Shown here: one piece after another, positions 1-11,809 of the stretch | Layout: each line of letters opens with the position of its first letter | How positions within the stretch are numbered: the stretch's first letter is position 1 | Notes under the pieces: model-generated | Database searches by the model: none | What the model saw: the letters and a program-made list of their open reading frames with translations, nothing else | What the model was told of the DNA's origin: nothing | Origin: Dryococelus australis | Lineage: Eukaryota; Arthropoda; Insecta; Phasmatodea; Phasmatidae | Reading direction: 5' to 3' | NCBI GenBank assembly: GCA_029891345.1 | Contig: CM056999.1 | Location: 30,047,418 to 30,111,417, forward strand | Length of the DNA: 64,000 nucleotides | Position numbers and translations under genes: made by a program

Positions 1-635
1 ATCAGAGTTCGTTGCATCGATCACGAACTTCTGGTATTTTTATTCTGTTATCTGCGATGTTGCAACGTTGTGAATTGCACAGCGGATTTGTGCTCCGATT
101 TTACACTACCTGCGCATGTGCACGTCGAAGTGACATTATCTCTTATGGGAGTTTTAACCTTGGACAAGAGCACAACCCTTTCTGTGCCCTTTCCTTTGTA
201 TATGTAACATACGGAGGCGGTTCCAACGTTTGCTGCTTCGTAGCAGCACTGACTAAATAGACGAGATTTTACAACCGCAACTTACCGCTAGATGCCAGTA
301 GAGATGAAAATGCGGCATTTACACCAAACAAAATTATCGTAGCAAAAGTAAACAAATCCTTGTTTATTATGCTCAGCTGACGAGGAGTTTTTAATATTAA
401 TTTGTGGAATTTATCATGTGGAAGTGCAACAATTTTCAATAAATTAGTATGCGTGCGTGGGCGTTTTTCTGTTTCGTTGGACACTGTACTCTGAACAAGA
501 CATGCTTTTACAGAGGAATGTTGTAAGTTTATTTTCAAACTAACACTATCGTATTTGTGTCACGGTACTACTTACAGTTGGCACGACTGAAAGGCGTTAG
601 TTGTTTTTCCAAGCTTCGAAATAAATTCCGTTCAA
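1..635. other. no recognised feature
   Basis: I see no convincing gene here. Open frames of 80-90 codons occur on both strands, but their peptides match no family I know and have no domain pattern. The right part could be the 5' flank of the hAT element that follows. Confidence 0.5.
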
Positions 636-2399
636 TCAATTTTAGCGAACAGGAAACTGACTTTCGAGGAAAAATTATCCATTTTATGTTTAGGCCCTGA
701 TCGACCACATCTAGAAATTACCACAATTTCTAGTGCAGCGGTAGTGCCTAGACAAAGCCCAGTTTTAAGGACCTCGGATACTTAAGCGAGGAAAAAAACA
801 CGAGAACTCACATGCTCACAAAAATGTCGCATTGATCTATCACTTCTGGGCAGTGTAAATATCAGCATGCAACTTGACAGAACTTACAGGCAGTCAGTCA
901 GAAAACATAATGAACAAGTGGATAGAAACCGATACATTCTTGGCAGACTAAATGAAAGTGTGAAATTTTTTCGGGGTTGAACTGGCTTTACGAAAAGCAT
1001 GACAAAAGTAAAACTTCCGAAAATCGTGGTGTATTTAAGGGCCTTGTTAATTTCGTAAGTTCTATTGACATTGCATTGAAACATCACTTGAAAAGTGCCA
1101 GTGTATTTAAAGGTACTTCGAAGACAGTACGAAATTAATTGTGAGAGTGCATGTTATGGGTTTGCAGGGAACAAATATCAGCAGAAATAAAACAGGCATA
1201 TTATTTAGCTGTCATGGTAGATGAAACAACTGATGTGTCCACTACACAACAAATGACAATTGTGTACAGGTATGAAAACAATGGTACTTTTTTTTTTTTT
1301 TTTTTTTTAAATCCAGACGGGCAAGATGAAGAATCGTTATACGACATTATTTACTCAGAAATAGACTTGCAATTGGGAGAAAACAAAGATAAATTAATTG
1401 CTGAGTGCTCCGATGTGTTGCTGTCATTAGTGGTCATGTTAATGGAGTTCAGGCACCTTTCGCTTACTACACACACTGCTACGCTCAGCAATTTAACTTA
1501 GTGATGAAGAAGTTACGTGAGAATATTTTTCTCTAACTTATCTGGATTTCCTGCATTCTTTGCTCGATCTTCGAAGAGGACAAAACTGCTCGATCGTGTT
1601 GTGGAAAAGAGACTACCAGAATTGGCAACCACAATATGGGTTTTCAATATTTGGGCAGTTCACTCTGTGTTAGAACAAAAGAATGAACTGATTGAGTGTT
1701 TAGAAGATATTCATAATTCTAAACGAGTAGACGAAGAGACACGGCGAGAAAGCAGTGGACTTCTGTCTAATTTGCATGATCCAGTATTTTTGTTTTGGCT
1801 TGAGTTTTTTCACCGCATCTTAACCTATGCTGACATTTTATTTTAAAAAAATTACAAACCATTGCCATTGATTCTGGGAAAATTAAAACATATATTGACG
1901 AGTTCGTAAGTTACGTCCAGACTGCTAGAGATAGTGAGCAGGATATAAGTCTTTCCGAGGAACAAACTGATAAAAACAAGATAAAGAAACTCTCAGAGAC
2001 AGCCGTGATTGGAAATGCTAAAGGAGTGTTGCGATGCAGTTATTGTTGCCATCAAGGAAAGATTTTCCTTTGACACATCATTTGATAGTTTCAAAACTCC
2101 TTCATGCAAATTTTTTCCTGGCATTTTCTAAGACACAAGAACACATTGTTCTAACTCAGCAGTCTACTTAGGATTATTATAATAACTCCAATGACAACAA
2201 GCGAAGCTGAAAGGTGTCACCCTACTCTTAAGAGGATAAACCCTTTTTCCGCAACAGTATGCCAGAAGAACGACTTACTGCTTTAGCAATGTTATCAATA
2301 GAAATGTCTATGATAAATAACATGCAGGATTTCAACCATCGAGTTATCAACAAGTTTGCTCAGCTGAAGAACAGAGGAATGGATTTCGTATACAAATAA
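636..2399 (+). pseudogene. hAT transposase fossil 1 (DUF4371 type)
   Basis: This is a broken hAT transposase gene that once coded for a cut-and-paste enzyme. The N-terminal stretch reads KLTFEEKLSILCLGPDRP at about 650-705. The DUF4371 core follows with RKHNEQVDRNRYILGRL at about 897-950 and VDETTDVSTTQQM at about 1218-1256, the first catalytic-Asp block. The C-terminal hAT dimerisation block is visible as TSEAERCHPTLKRI at about 2197-2238 and continues in another frame as ERLTALAMLSIE, ending at a stop at 2397-2399. A run of about 20 T at 1289-1309 interrupts the coding sequence, and at least four frame changes or stops break it. No BED-finger exon and no matching terminal inverted repeats were found. 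It is a dead copy of some age; the family call is firm, the exact subfamily is not. Confidence 0.85.
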
Positions 2400-3596
2400 G
2401 AACATGTCGCCTGTCTCATAGTATTTAAATTTGTAGCAGCAGAGTACTTTTTGTATGTTAATATGTTTATCAGGTTAATGCCCAGCCTTAAATTCAGTAG
2501 AGCGCAACTTGTATGTAATATCGTTTGGTGCACACGATGTTGAACTTGATCTACCACTTCAAATTCTTATCTCAGTGAGAATGATACGATAATAATTACA
2601 TTTATACTGTTTAGTCTAACACAAAAAAAACATGGTGATGAGATTAATTTAGTCATTCATGAAGGGTACATTAAATCTCTAACGACTCATATTGAAAGTT
2701 GGCTTATGTGTCCACTGAGTTTTGTTGTGCAAAATATGGTGCCTACTTGGTTTAGAAAACTTTGACAGTGTCACTTTGCCGTGAGTGCTTACATTAAACC
2801 GAACACTTTTTCACAACTACAGTATGAGTTGCAGCTGCTAACAGCTGTTTCAGCACCCTTCCAACCCAGACGGCCTGCCATAATGATTTTGCTTCAAAAA
2901 CGGTAACAGGTAGAATGTGTTTTTTTTATTTCTGTTCTTCTCATATTCTTAGATTTGTTTTTACAATAAATACTCTTTTACGTGTCGTATGCTGTTCACA
3001 CATATATTTTTTACATATTTGAGGATTTAAAACAATTCTGGAGTGAATGTCTAATGTAATTACTAGCATTTGTCATTACCTCAGCAGAAATTACACGTAT
3101 ATTTTTCATGTAATTAACATGCAATTTATTTGTACGTAAAAATAAACGAAAATTGCATAACTTCAAAACAACAATAGTAATTTTTTTATGCAAGCAGTTT
3201 TATCTTACTCAGATGGGTAGAGATTCTGAAATGGGTTTCTTTAAGGATTGCATCTACATATGCCTGGAGTTAAGACAGAAAATTATCAGAAGAAAATTTT
3301 ATCCTAAAAAAAACTTAATATTCTTACCAGCTGTGTATTCAATGTTTAGATACGAAAACTGCTTAAATGGCACAATTTTGCACCTGGAAATCCAAATTTT
3401 TCCCTTTATTGGCTCGGGAAGGGGATGGAGTGTAGGTGTGTGTGTATGAACACCCATTAATTGACATCACCGGCCGCTATTGTTTATACCATTGCTGCCA
3501 TATTCATTTATCTTGTTTGTGACCACAACAAATGGTCCAGTACATGGTTACAAGCCTAAAGCCCGAGTCAGAAGTACTCTTTTTTCTTCTAGGCCA
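2400..3596. other. AT-rich stretch, no recognised gene
   Basis: Probably the 3' flank of hAT fossil 1 plus old unrecognised repeat. The short open frames at 3,011-3,449 on both strands have low-complexity hydrophobic peptides and no family resemblance. I could not find the right terminal repeat of the first hAT here. Confidence 0.4.
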
Positions 3597-3680
3597 GGGG
3601 TCTCCAACCTTTATTTTGATGAGGGCAACATTTAATCCTAGTTTTGTGGCCGCGGGTCGAAATATGCAATACAATAAGTA
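3597..3680 (+). repeat. hAT-like terminal repeat (orphan left end)
   Basis: The sequence begins CAGGGGTCTCCAACCTTTA and continues with a 'gagggcaacattt ... gcgggtcgaaat' pattern that is typical of the ends of hAT elements. It faces right. I found no reverse-complement partner in the window. The right end of the next hAT (at about 6,694) has a different sequence, so this terminus probably belongs to a separate truncated or non-autonomous element. Confidence 0.55.
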
Positions 3681-4174
3681 AAATCATAAACAATGCAGTA
3701 TTATCTGAAACATTTAATCAGATATTTATATTTTTCTTATTTTTGAGTTATTTTTTTAAAACATTACAAGTATAGTTATTAGGGCAAAGTAGACTGCAAT
3801 TTTCATGCAAATATTTAAGACTTCATTACAAAATCCGCTAAATAGAGCTTATCACTATTTTTCCGTTATTCCTTATTTTGGTTTATTATAATCACGATGC
3901 TTTGTCAAATATTTCTTCCATTTTTTATATTTATGTAATTTCTTTTAGCTTTTGATATCCAAATTATTTACTTCTTAAAGATAATTCGACTAATTTTTTT
4001 ATATATCGGCAAATGGTGCGTTGCAGGTGAAGTGGTATTTATTTAATTTTGTATTAATTTTCGTTTCTTTCGTTTAAATTTTTATATTTTTACTGTACTC
4101 ATGTTGCTTGCATTGTTGCGAATCGAAATGTAAAAAAAAGTATAGCCAAAAGCTTAATTTTATTATTGTAGGAA
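3681..4174. other. AT-rich stretch, no recognised feature
   Basis: This holds T-rich low-complexity sequence between the orphan hAT terminus and hAT fossil 2. It may be interior of the truncated element that starts at 3,597. Nothing codes here. Confidence 0.4.
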
Positions 4175-6373
4175 CTGACCAGAGGCATGTCATTGGCACA
4201 ACTATCAACACACTTTGGAGAGTGGCCATCCAAACTCACAGACGGGGTGCGAAAAATGCTTGTTGAGCGAGGACCTGTGCAAGTCAAACACATAGGGTTT
4301 CCCCTTGATTCTAAGGTAGGAAGTTTCCTTCACATTAATACGCAAAGAAACTTTGCAATAGGGAAAATGTTCTCAGGATTTGGATACTATAGGCCTACTC
4401 AATACTGTAAAATGCAGTGTTATGTTTTGCCTGCAAAGTCTTTGGAAATGCAAACTCATCTCTTGCTGGAGACCAAGGATATTCAGATTGGCGAAACTTG
4501 GCAAAAATTTTTATCAGTCATGAGAAGTCTCTTAATCATATCAAAAATTGTCAATATTGGCGTGAACTGACTGTACGATTACGTTCGGATAAAACGATTG
4601 ACAAAGAAAATGAAAGAATTATCCGAGCTGAAACAGAACATCGGAACCAAGTACTGAAAAATTTACTTTGTGCTCTCCAATTTTTAGGGACTCGGGGATT
4701 ATCCTTTCGAGGTACAAAAGAGACTCTTTTCTAATGTCACAACGGTAATTTTTTTAAACTTGTAGAATACATTGACAAATTCGATGTTGTCATGGCTGAG
4801 CATGTGAGAAGAGTTACTCCTGAGGAGACATATGTTCACTATTTGAGCAAAAATATACGAAATGAGTTTATTAGTCTCTTGTCCACTAATATCCAAGACA
4901 TGATTTCAAATGAGCTAAAACAGGCAGCATATTAGTCCATAATATTGGACTGTACACCTGATGCAAGCCACGCTAAGTAAATTACATTAGTGGTGAGATT
5001 TTTTAATATGTAGCAAATGATAAATTGTCAATTAACGAACATTTTTTAGGTTTCATACCTGTCACAGATTATATAGGTGAAGGCATCACAGAAACTTTAC
5101 TTAATGAGCTATCTAGACTAAACATCCCTTTAAAGAACATGAGAGGCCAGGGATATTATGATGGCTCCATCATGAAAGGAAATCATGCTGGAGTGCAGAA
5201 AAGTTAACTTGATTTGAATTCTCGAGCATTTTTTGTGCCATGTGGAAACCACTAGTTTAATCTAGTGGTTAACTATGACGCCCTGTCTTGCCCTATTGTA
5301 GTAGACTGTTTTGGTATTATACAAGAAATATTTAACTTCTTCTCAAGTTCAACTCTCTGTTGGAATATTTTGGTGAAACACGCATAAAATCGTACAGTGA
5401 AATCTCTCAGCAATACTCGGTGGGAGAATAGGATTGAAGACTTATTGCCTCAGAGATATTGTATTGAGGAAATTTACGATGCCGTGTACGAAGCCTCTCA
5501 AGACATGAAACGCGATGCATTTGGCAGGAACACCGATTTAGGAATAGCAAAGAAAACTACAAAGTTTCAAGTTCCTGTGTTGTTTAGTTACTTGGTATGA
5601 GATTCTGTTAAAATAAACATGGTGAGTAAGGCCTTGCAGAAAGTCACACCTGACCTTCAAAGCGCAATGGATCTCGTCAAAAGTGTACAGAGGTTTCTAG
5701 AGAATATGAGATCAGAAGAAAGCCTTAATAACGTCACCACTGATGCAAAAGAACTTGCAGAAAAAGTCTGTGTTGCTACCGAGCTTGAAAAATAAACCCA
5801 AGTTCGTCCAAGGAAAATAAAAAAGATTTCTCAGATGAGATTGAAGATGAACCTGTTCAGACTGGGAGAACGTCGTTCAAAGTTAATTTCTTCTCTGTTG
5901 TGCTTGACACAGCAGTATCCTCGCTTAAAGAGAGGCTTGAACCATGGAGAACCACAATAAGAGTTTCAGATTTCTTTATGACATTGAAAATCTACAGACG
6001 CGCGGTAGGAAGGAGCTGAAATATGCCTGTACACATCTTCACAGTGTTCTAAGTGATGGAGAAAAATGTGATATAAACGGAATTGAACTGTTTGGCGAGC
6101 TGCAAATTTTTGCAACAATGCTGCTCTCTGGAAGATCTCCAGCTAAAACCTTGACGTTCTTAAAAAAAACATGGTTATATAGACACCTTCTCAAACATTT
6201 TTGTTACAGTAGCCAGTGGTGAAAGAAGTTTTTATAAGTTGAAACTAATAAAAACTTATTTAAAATCGACTTTGCCGCAAGAACGTTTAAGTAGGTTGGC
6301 AACAATGACCATTGAAAATTACTTGCTAAATGAAATGGACACAGATTTATACTCAATGAATTCGCAAAAATGA
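4175..6373 (+). pseudogene. hAT transposase fossil 2 (TTF zinc-finger/DUF4371, ZMYM5-like)
   Basis: A nearly full-length but broken hAT transposase of the kind often annotated as 'zinc finger MYM-type protein 5-like'. Visible blocks in order: ERGPVQVKHIGFPLDSK (about 4,266-4,316); the TTF-type zinc finger CFACKVFGNANSSLAGDQGY (about 4,420-4,480); SDWRNLAKIFISHEKSLNHI with WRELTVRL; TIDKENERIIRAETEHRNQ (about 4,597-4,655); LGTRGLSFRGTKETLF (about 4,685-4,733); the DUF4371 core with ILDCTPDASHA (about 4,943-4,975) and NEHFLGFIPVTD (about 5,034-5,070); MRGQGYYDGSIMKGNHAGVQ (about 5,139-5,200); NTRWENRIEDLLP (about 5,412-5,450); and the C-terminal dimerisation block ASGERSFYKLKLIKTYLKS (about 6,213-6,270). 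Several frameshifts and stops separate the blocks. It is distinct from hAT fossil 1 in sequence and domain make-up. Confidence 0.92.
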
Positions 6374-6617
6374 AAGCCAGAAAAAATTGTTTGTAATGAT
6401 GTAAAGCTTTATGTTGTTAAGCTTTGCCTAAATTTTTGTAAACTGACTTGTGGTTATATTAATTGAATTTGATAGACTTTCTGCCATTTTAAATTTTACA
6501 TAGGCCTAAGTGTGTTTTTTAATTTATGTAGCTTATATTAATGCAAGTTATTAAATTTTTCGGGGGATTGCGGGAAGGAGACCCCCATACCACCTCTATC
6601 GATGGTTTGTGAGGCGG

Positions 6618-6694
6618 GGGGGGGGGGGGGGGCGTGGTAAGGTGCGCCAAAATATTGTTCGCTTACACTAGAAAAATGTCTCGGGCCGGCCCTG
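6618..6694 (+). repeat. poly-G run and right terminal repeat of hAT fossil 2
   Basis: A run of about 17 G near 6,618-6,632 precedes a terminus reading CTCGGGCCGGCCCTG, ending at about 6,694. A GC-rich palindromic end closing in CTG is what the right end of a ZMYM-type hAT looks like. The matching left end (CAGGGCCGGCCCGAG) is not seen upstream of 4,175, so the left terminus is lost or diverged. Confidence 0.6.
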
Positions 6695-7111
6695 CACGGC
6701 GTGTCTGGCCCTCAAGAGGAGTGTCACGCTCTTCTGTTACAGAACTTTTCATAAATTTTATTTATAAAATTACAGATTAGCGATTCCCTCATTTGAAAGC
6801 AGTTAGAAATTTAAATATAAAGGTTAAATAATTTAATTATACAAAAAGTCAGAAAAGTGTTTAAAGGGAGGATTATTCGTTTTTGAAACGACTGTAATTA
6901 CCTAAGTTTGCGGATCGGAAATATCTTACACACCCTTATAATCCACTGCATTCCGTTTAAGAAAAAAAAGAAAAACTTAATTGAAATTATAAATATACAC
7001 CAAATATTAATTATTGTTACACTTTTTAACTCCCTTATATTTAATACTTTATTAATGGTAGGCACCTCCTAGTATTATAGCTAAAAAAGCCAATGGCTTT
7101 ACCTAGCATCA
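6695..7111. other. no recognised feature
   Basis: AT-rich spacer between hAT fossil 2 and the SINE. No coding or RNA signal seen. Confidence 0.4.
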
Positions 7112-7377
7112 CAATGGTGCCGCGGAGTGTAGTGGTTAGACTACTAGTCTCCCACCTAGGCGAACAGGGTTCGATTCCCGGTGGGGTCGCTTCTGAATTT
7201 TCGCTTACGGGAATGTTGCCGGACGATACTGCTGGTCGGTAGATTTTCTCAGAAATCGTCCGTCTCCCCCCCCCCCTCCCCTTTTTTTCATTACGGCCCC
7301 TTCGTCTCATCTCGTGTTACTCTCATCGGCTCTCAATGCCTCGATTTTAAGAGCCGCCTGAATCTCTCCAACTGAAA
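7112..7377 (+). mobile_element. tRNA-derived SINE, copy 1
   Basis: The head is tRNA-like: an A box in GTAGTGGTTAGACTA (about 7,129-7,143) and a B box in GGGTTCGATTCCCGG (about 7,167-7,181), followed by GTGGGGTCGC. The body continues with GGGAATGTTGCCGGACGAT and a C-rich stretch, and ends in a segment with GAGCCGCCTGAATCTCTCC. A second, more diverged copy with the same body lies at 25,368-25,632. The element is transcribed by RNA polymerase III when active and moves using a LINE's enzymes; the partner LINE is not in this window. The internal promoter boxes look well kept here. Confidence 0.82.
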
Positions 7378-7647
7378 TTATAGTAGACGTGTGTAGTTTC
7401 TGGTATCCTTCTTTTAAACGTGCTGTAAATCTTTTCTTACGGATTTGATCAGAACCCAGAAAATTTAGCTTTTGTAAAACGAAATGTCAACAATAAATTG
7501 TTTTCAGTCATCTGTCATCAATTCCGTTAACAATTGCCATTCATTCATAAGTCACCAATTAAGGTAATTATTTCAACTTTATATCATATTTTCCATTTAA
7601 AGTAGTAGGCTTATTCCATTTTTAAGCATAAAGATATGCTACTTGCG

Positions 7648-7655
7648 TTTCGCTT

Positions 7656-7729
<74 letters not shown>

Positions 7730-7734
7730 AAGCG

Positions 7735-7737
<3 letters not shown>
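7648..7737. repeat. (TA)n palindrome with GTGTG arms
   Basis: The left arm TTTCGCTTTGTGTGTGTG (from 7,648) is followed by about 42 bases of (TA)n and then the reverse complement CACACACACAAAGCGAAA (ending 7,737). The whole forms a perfect or near-perfect hairpin. Open frames reading as IYIYIY through it are repeat artefacts. Confidence 0.9.
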
Positions 7738-7826
<89 letters not shown>

Positions 7827-7840
7827 TGTGTGTGTGTGTT
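7738..7840. repeat. compound microsatellite (TA)n-(GA)n-(GT)n
   Basis: About 68 bases of (TA)n run into (AG)n near 7,806 and (TG)n near 7,827-7,840. It directly abuts the palindrome on its left. Confidence 0.93.
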
Positions 7841-8289
7841 CCTGTACTCCAGGTAACCTAAAAACAGGCCGTCTCGAAGGAGACGAAGACGCGAGGCAAG
7901 ATTTAGGAAGAAGCAGGCCTGCATCGGCCGCCGTCCGCATATATTTTCAGGTTGATTAGTTCCTCTAACGACAGCGTGTGTTTAAATGAGCTGGGACAGT
8001 AATGGGCGTACAAGCCTGACAGCCTGAACCACGATGCGACTGCCGACAACGAGATCGCCAAAAAACGTCGAGAATGCCATGAATTCTTCGTTTTAAATGA
8101 TAATCAGCTAAGTCTACAAACTATTATATTAATGAGCAGAGAGAAGTTTTCTATTGAACTGACATAATTTAATTAAATAACTGACACATTTGCATTAATA
8201 GTCTTTTGTTTAAAACACAGTCAGTCTGGAACAAAGAGACAAATAATTTAATTAATTTTTTTGGAAGTTCGAAATTCTAATTTCCAGGC

Positions 8290-8291
<2 letters not shown>

Positions 8292-8360
<69 letters not shown>
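8292..8360. repeat. (TA)n microsatellite
   Basis: About 69 bases of uninterrupted TA. Unlike the tracts at 7.65 and 26.8 kb it has no inverted arms. Confidence 0.93.
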
Positions 8361-8362
<2 letters not shown>

Positions 8363-9780
8363 ATCGCTTCAGTCAAGGGAGAGGCTAGTTTTGTTGAGGC
8401 CACAGATAAAGTTTTGTCTGCGAATTTATTAAAAATTTCCTGCCTGTCTAAATTAATTTGGTTATCAGAAAACTAATCAAATTCCACATTTTTTCTTGCA
8501 GCGTCTCTACTGGGTAATTATTTCCAGTATCAGTAGATATTTTTTCTAGCGATATTTCTTGTTGTTTGGCAATTGAATTTTGTTATGTTATTGGTGGGTG
8601 TTCATCTGTCGCACGCATAAGTTCCTACATCTGTTGTACCCTGTCTCTCTACATGGCTTTAAATATCTCCATCATTACACTTTTATGTTACGTAACGAAT
8701 TTGTTACATGTGTAACCGCACGCGTGGTCTACTAAATGCACACTTACACACGTAGTAGTGTCTAAGTTACATAATTTGGCTGCGACAACATAGGGCGATC
8801 TATACTACGCACAGAGCTGCACTACACAGCCATAAATGGTGTGGTACATCCGTGGACTCTGACATATCATTGTCATATCTAACTGGGGAGTATTAAAATA
8901 TTTATATAATCATCAAAGTACATTTGCATTACACCGTCGGTAAACATAAACAAATGTGGCATGTGACATGCTCTCTTACCATTATTAGGCCTACACCCTG
9001 TAACTTCACGAATCAGCGCGTTAATTCCCCGTCCTCTCCTTTCACCCTGAAATTTGACCCGTAACAGAATTTAACATGCTTTTTAACCATTACACAACTC
9101 GGGGTTGTGTAACACTGGGTGGAAAAGAGCAACACATTCTCACAGTGGCCGCATCTTTGCGGACGTGTGTTGTAATGTGTAGAATGTGATGCTGGGAAGA
9201 ACACACACAAGGCCTCCTCGTTGGGATAGCCAAAATGAAATAATATGCTGCTGTTGCTGTGTATGGTATATAATTTGCATTTAAACTTCGCCCCACGTAA
9301 TATTATGCTGTTGTAAACGATCATATATTGTAAGTATACAAATATCCACTGCCACCACATTGTGTATCCAATATGAAAAATTTAGTAATTTTGCTTTCAA
9401 TATGTTCACAAAAGTTGTATGGTTATCTGTAAAGGTGTGTGTGCCGGTTACCATATGAAGATTGGTTTGCTGGGTTTTCTGCATATATGTAGAACACTTT
9501 GAATATTCAGCTTGTAAATAATGATCCGCTGAGATTACTGTTTACTGAATATTTATTAATTTTGAGATTTGAATAATTCTGTCGGTTTCCTCAACTCCAG
9601 CCAGGACCAATTGCATATGGCGCTCACGAGCAGTTTTGCATGCAGGTTAATGTCAGTGTAAGACCTCTTTTTTTTATATTTCTCACTCTAATGGACACTG
9701 TAGTATACATACGCAACAATAGAACGCTTGAGTCACTAGGCTGCGCAGCTGACTTGCAATAATTCAGTGGGAAAGGATGT
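8361..9780. other. no recognised feature
   Basis: Moderate AT content with overlapping open frames on the minus strand at 9,013-9,484. Their peptides have no recognisable domain and show no exon-like splice context. Confidence 0.4.
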
Positions 9781-11049
9781 GATATTACCTAGGCTGCCTC
9801 TGTATAATTTCCCGGTGCAGTCCTGGGCTGGTAGGTGAGAAAGCGTATTACCATTGGCGTGGCCAAATTTGGCTTAATGAACAATAGCCCCACTTGGGCT
9901 AGTCAATTCGACGCCTGTTGGGACGTTCTGAAAGGGTTAAATGATGTTTTCAGGTGGGTGATTGTGAGGTCTAGGAATGATTATACCCGGTTGGAGCCAG
10001 ACGCCGTCAAAGCGACGTCAATGTTGATGCTGCGTCTCTTAACCTCGGGGTTGCGGGCCATACACCTAGACCAATCTCCTCGCCGTTGAAATGTTGTCCT
10101 CTGCACCGTTGATTACTGCTCCAGATGAATGATGTTTGCTAAACGATAGCCCGTCGGTTGGCTATGCACCCTTTTTGATCTTGGCGGGAAATTACCTAAC
10201 TATTACACGTGCATACTTGGGCTGTCGGGGCCTCCCACACGTCCATACAATGCGAAACAAGACTCATGAACACTTGCAGATTAAATGACTTACGTAAACT
10301 GAGTGAGCAGGTATTGTAAGGACCCGTCCCCTGACACGCATGATGCGACTTCAATAAAGTATGTACCGCTCAATTCACAGGCGTATTTATTTCGTTGAAT
10401 TACATTCCCTTCTATGAGAGCACTTGACATGAACACTGTTGGCTATTATAAACGCCCATGTGGTAGAACTGCTAAACGCCTTGCAACAAACAATGGTTAC
10501 TGCAAACTAAAACTCCCCTGGGCGATGTTATTCCCACGGGGAGAGCAGGTGGCTTACTGGGCGCCTATGACAAAAGAACGGTTCCGATATTACGTTAAAG
10601 TCTATTGTAGTGAATGTCCAGATGCAAGATATTGAAGGCCGCCCAGGGCGCGCGGGAAATCGTCGGAGCTCATGACACGCACTCTAACTCCGTTGGTTGC
10701 TAGGCGCTGACTAACTTAGCGCTTGACGCGCGGGCTCGTCTCAGCTTACCCTCGCACCGAAACGGCACTACTTTCTGTCTTGACTTGCAGTTCCTGCCCT
10801 TGCAACATGCTAAATAACTAATTAAACATTTAAAACCCTCAAAACAATCCTGCAATACAAAACTCCTGTGAATGGAATGGACAAAACTCTGTGTGAATGA
10901 TGAAGTAAATAATTACACATGTCTCTTCACCGTAAACAATTAACACTCAAATAAACAAACAAGTAATAAATCCTTTAATCAAAACACAACAACAATGGCT
11001 TTAACTAGGCCTTGTACACTTAGTTCAAGATAGTCAGCCTAATTCATCC
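9781..11049. other. GC-richer stretch, possible LTR/3' flank of the minus-strand gypsy element
   Basis: Base composition changes here to a more GC-rich, CpG-containing sequence (for example 10,640-10,760). Read on the minus strand it lies just past the end of the gypsy pol gene. A purine-rich AGAGGAGGATG motif at about 11,047-11,057 (minus strand) could be a polypurine tract that starts an LTR. I could not find the second LTR or fix the ends, so this is a suggestion from position and composition only. The two short plus-strand frames at 9,835 and 10,414 match nothing I know. Confidence 0.3.
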
Positions 11050-11809
11050 TCCTCTGCGGCGTTTCCATGGAAACCACAGGCTGCTCTGCATCGGCGTGCC
11101 CTTACTCTTGCTCTGCGCCTGATCGCTCCAGCGACCGGGTGCACACTCTACGTGGCGCAGAGCGTGCAGCGCTTTGCAGGCTACGGCCGGACAAGCGGTC
11201 TTAGCGGTACGACCACGTGGCACACGTCAAACGTCCCCCCGCCCCCTTTTTCGACCGTTTGTAGGCCGTCCGATGTTACTGGCAGCAACTTCAGATGCGG
11301 GCCGGTCTGCACGACAGCAGGTGGTACCGCTGCTCCTGTGGCCCTGCCGCACGAGGCACGACCGGTGGTCGCCCCTTCCTGCCAGGCAACTCCAGCTGCT
11401 TGCATTGTCGACACGGTGAGGGCGGGTGTGCCCGCCGATGCGACCGCCGAAGAGCTTCCCGACTCGCTACCCTCGCTGTCTCCTTCCATGCTCCTGCTGT
11501 CCTGATGAATTTGCAGTTTCCGGGTGCGACCCGGCTAAACAGCTCCTGCAAACACACTTGCACTTGCATTAACACCTTGCTTTAATTCAACCTTCTTATC
11601 TAGTTGCACCTCATGCTTGCTCGCTTGCTCTTGAACCTCTCGCTCTCCTTGCGTTTCCTCCACCTGCACTTGCACTCCTCCTGCTCTTGCACCTGCATTT
11701 TTGGAATCATTACAGGTTCCCTGAGGGGGTAACTCCTGCACACTTTCCTCCTCCTCCCTTGCATCTCTTTGAAGTGCTGATGCACCTTCTGTGCTGCTCC
11801 TCTCATCCT

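Noticed and set aside
3597-6694. One single hAT element from the CAGGGGTCTCC end to the GGGCCGGCCCTG end
   Set aside because: The two ends are not inverted copies of each other, so they belong to different elements.
7112-7190. Functional tRNA gene
   Set aside because: A- and B-box-like sequences are present, but the head does not close into a full cloverleaf that I can see, and it continues into a SINE body shared with 25.4 kb.
7611-7940. Open frames on both strands with IYIYIY peptides
   Set aside because: They are translations of (TA)n, (GA)n and (GT)n microsatellites.
11152-11585. Overlapping open frames on both strands in the GC-rich segment
   Set aside because: They are composition-driven shadows beside the end of the gypsy pol gene; none has a domain signal.
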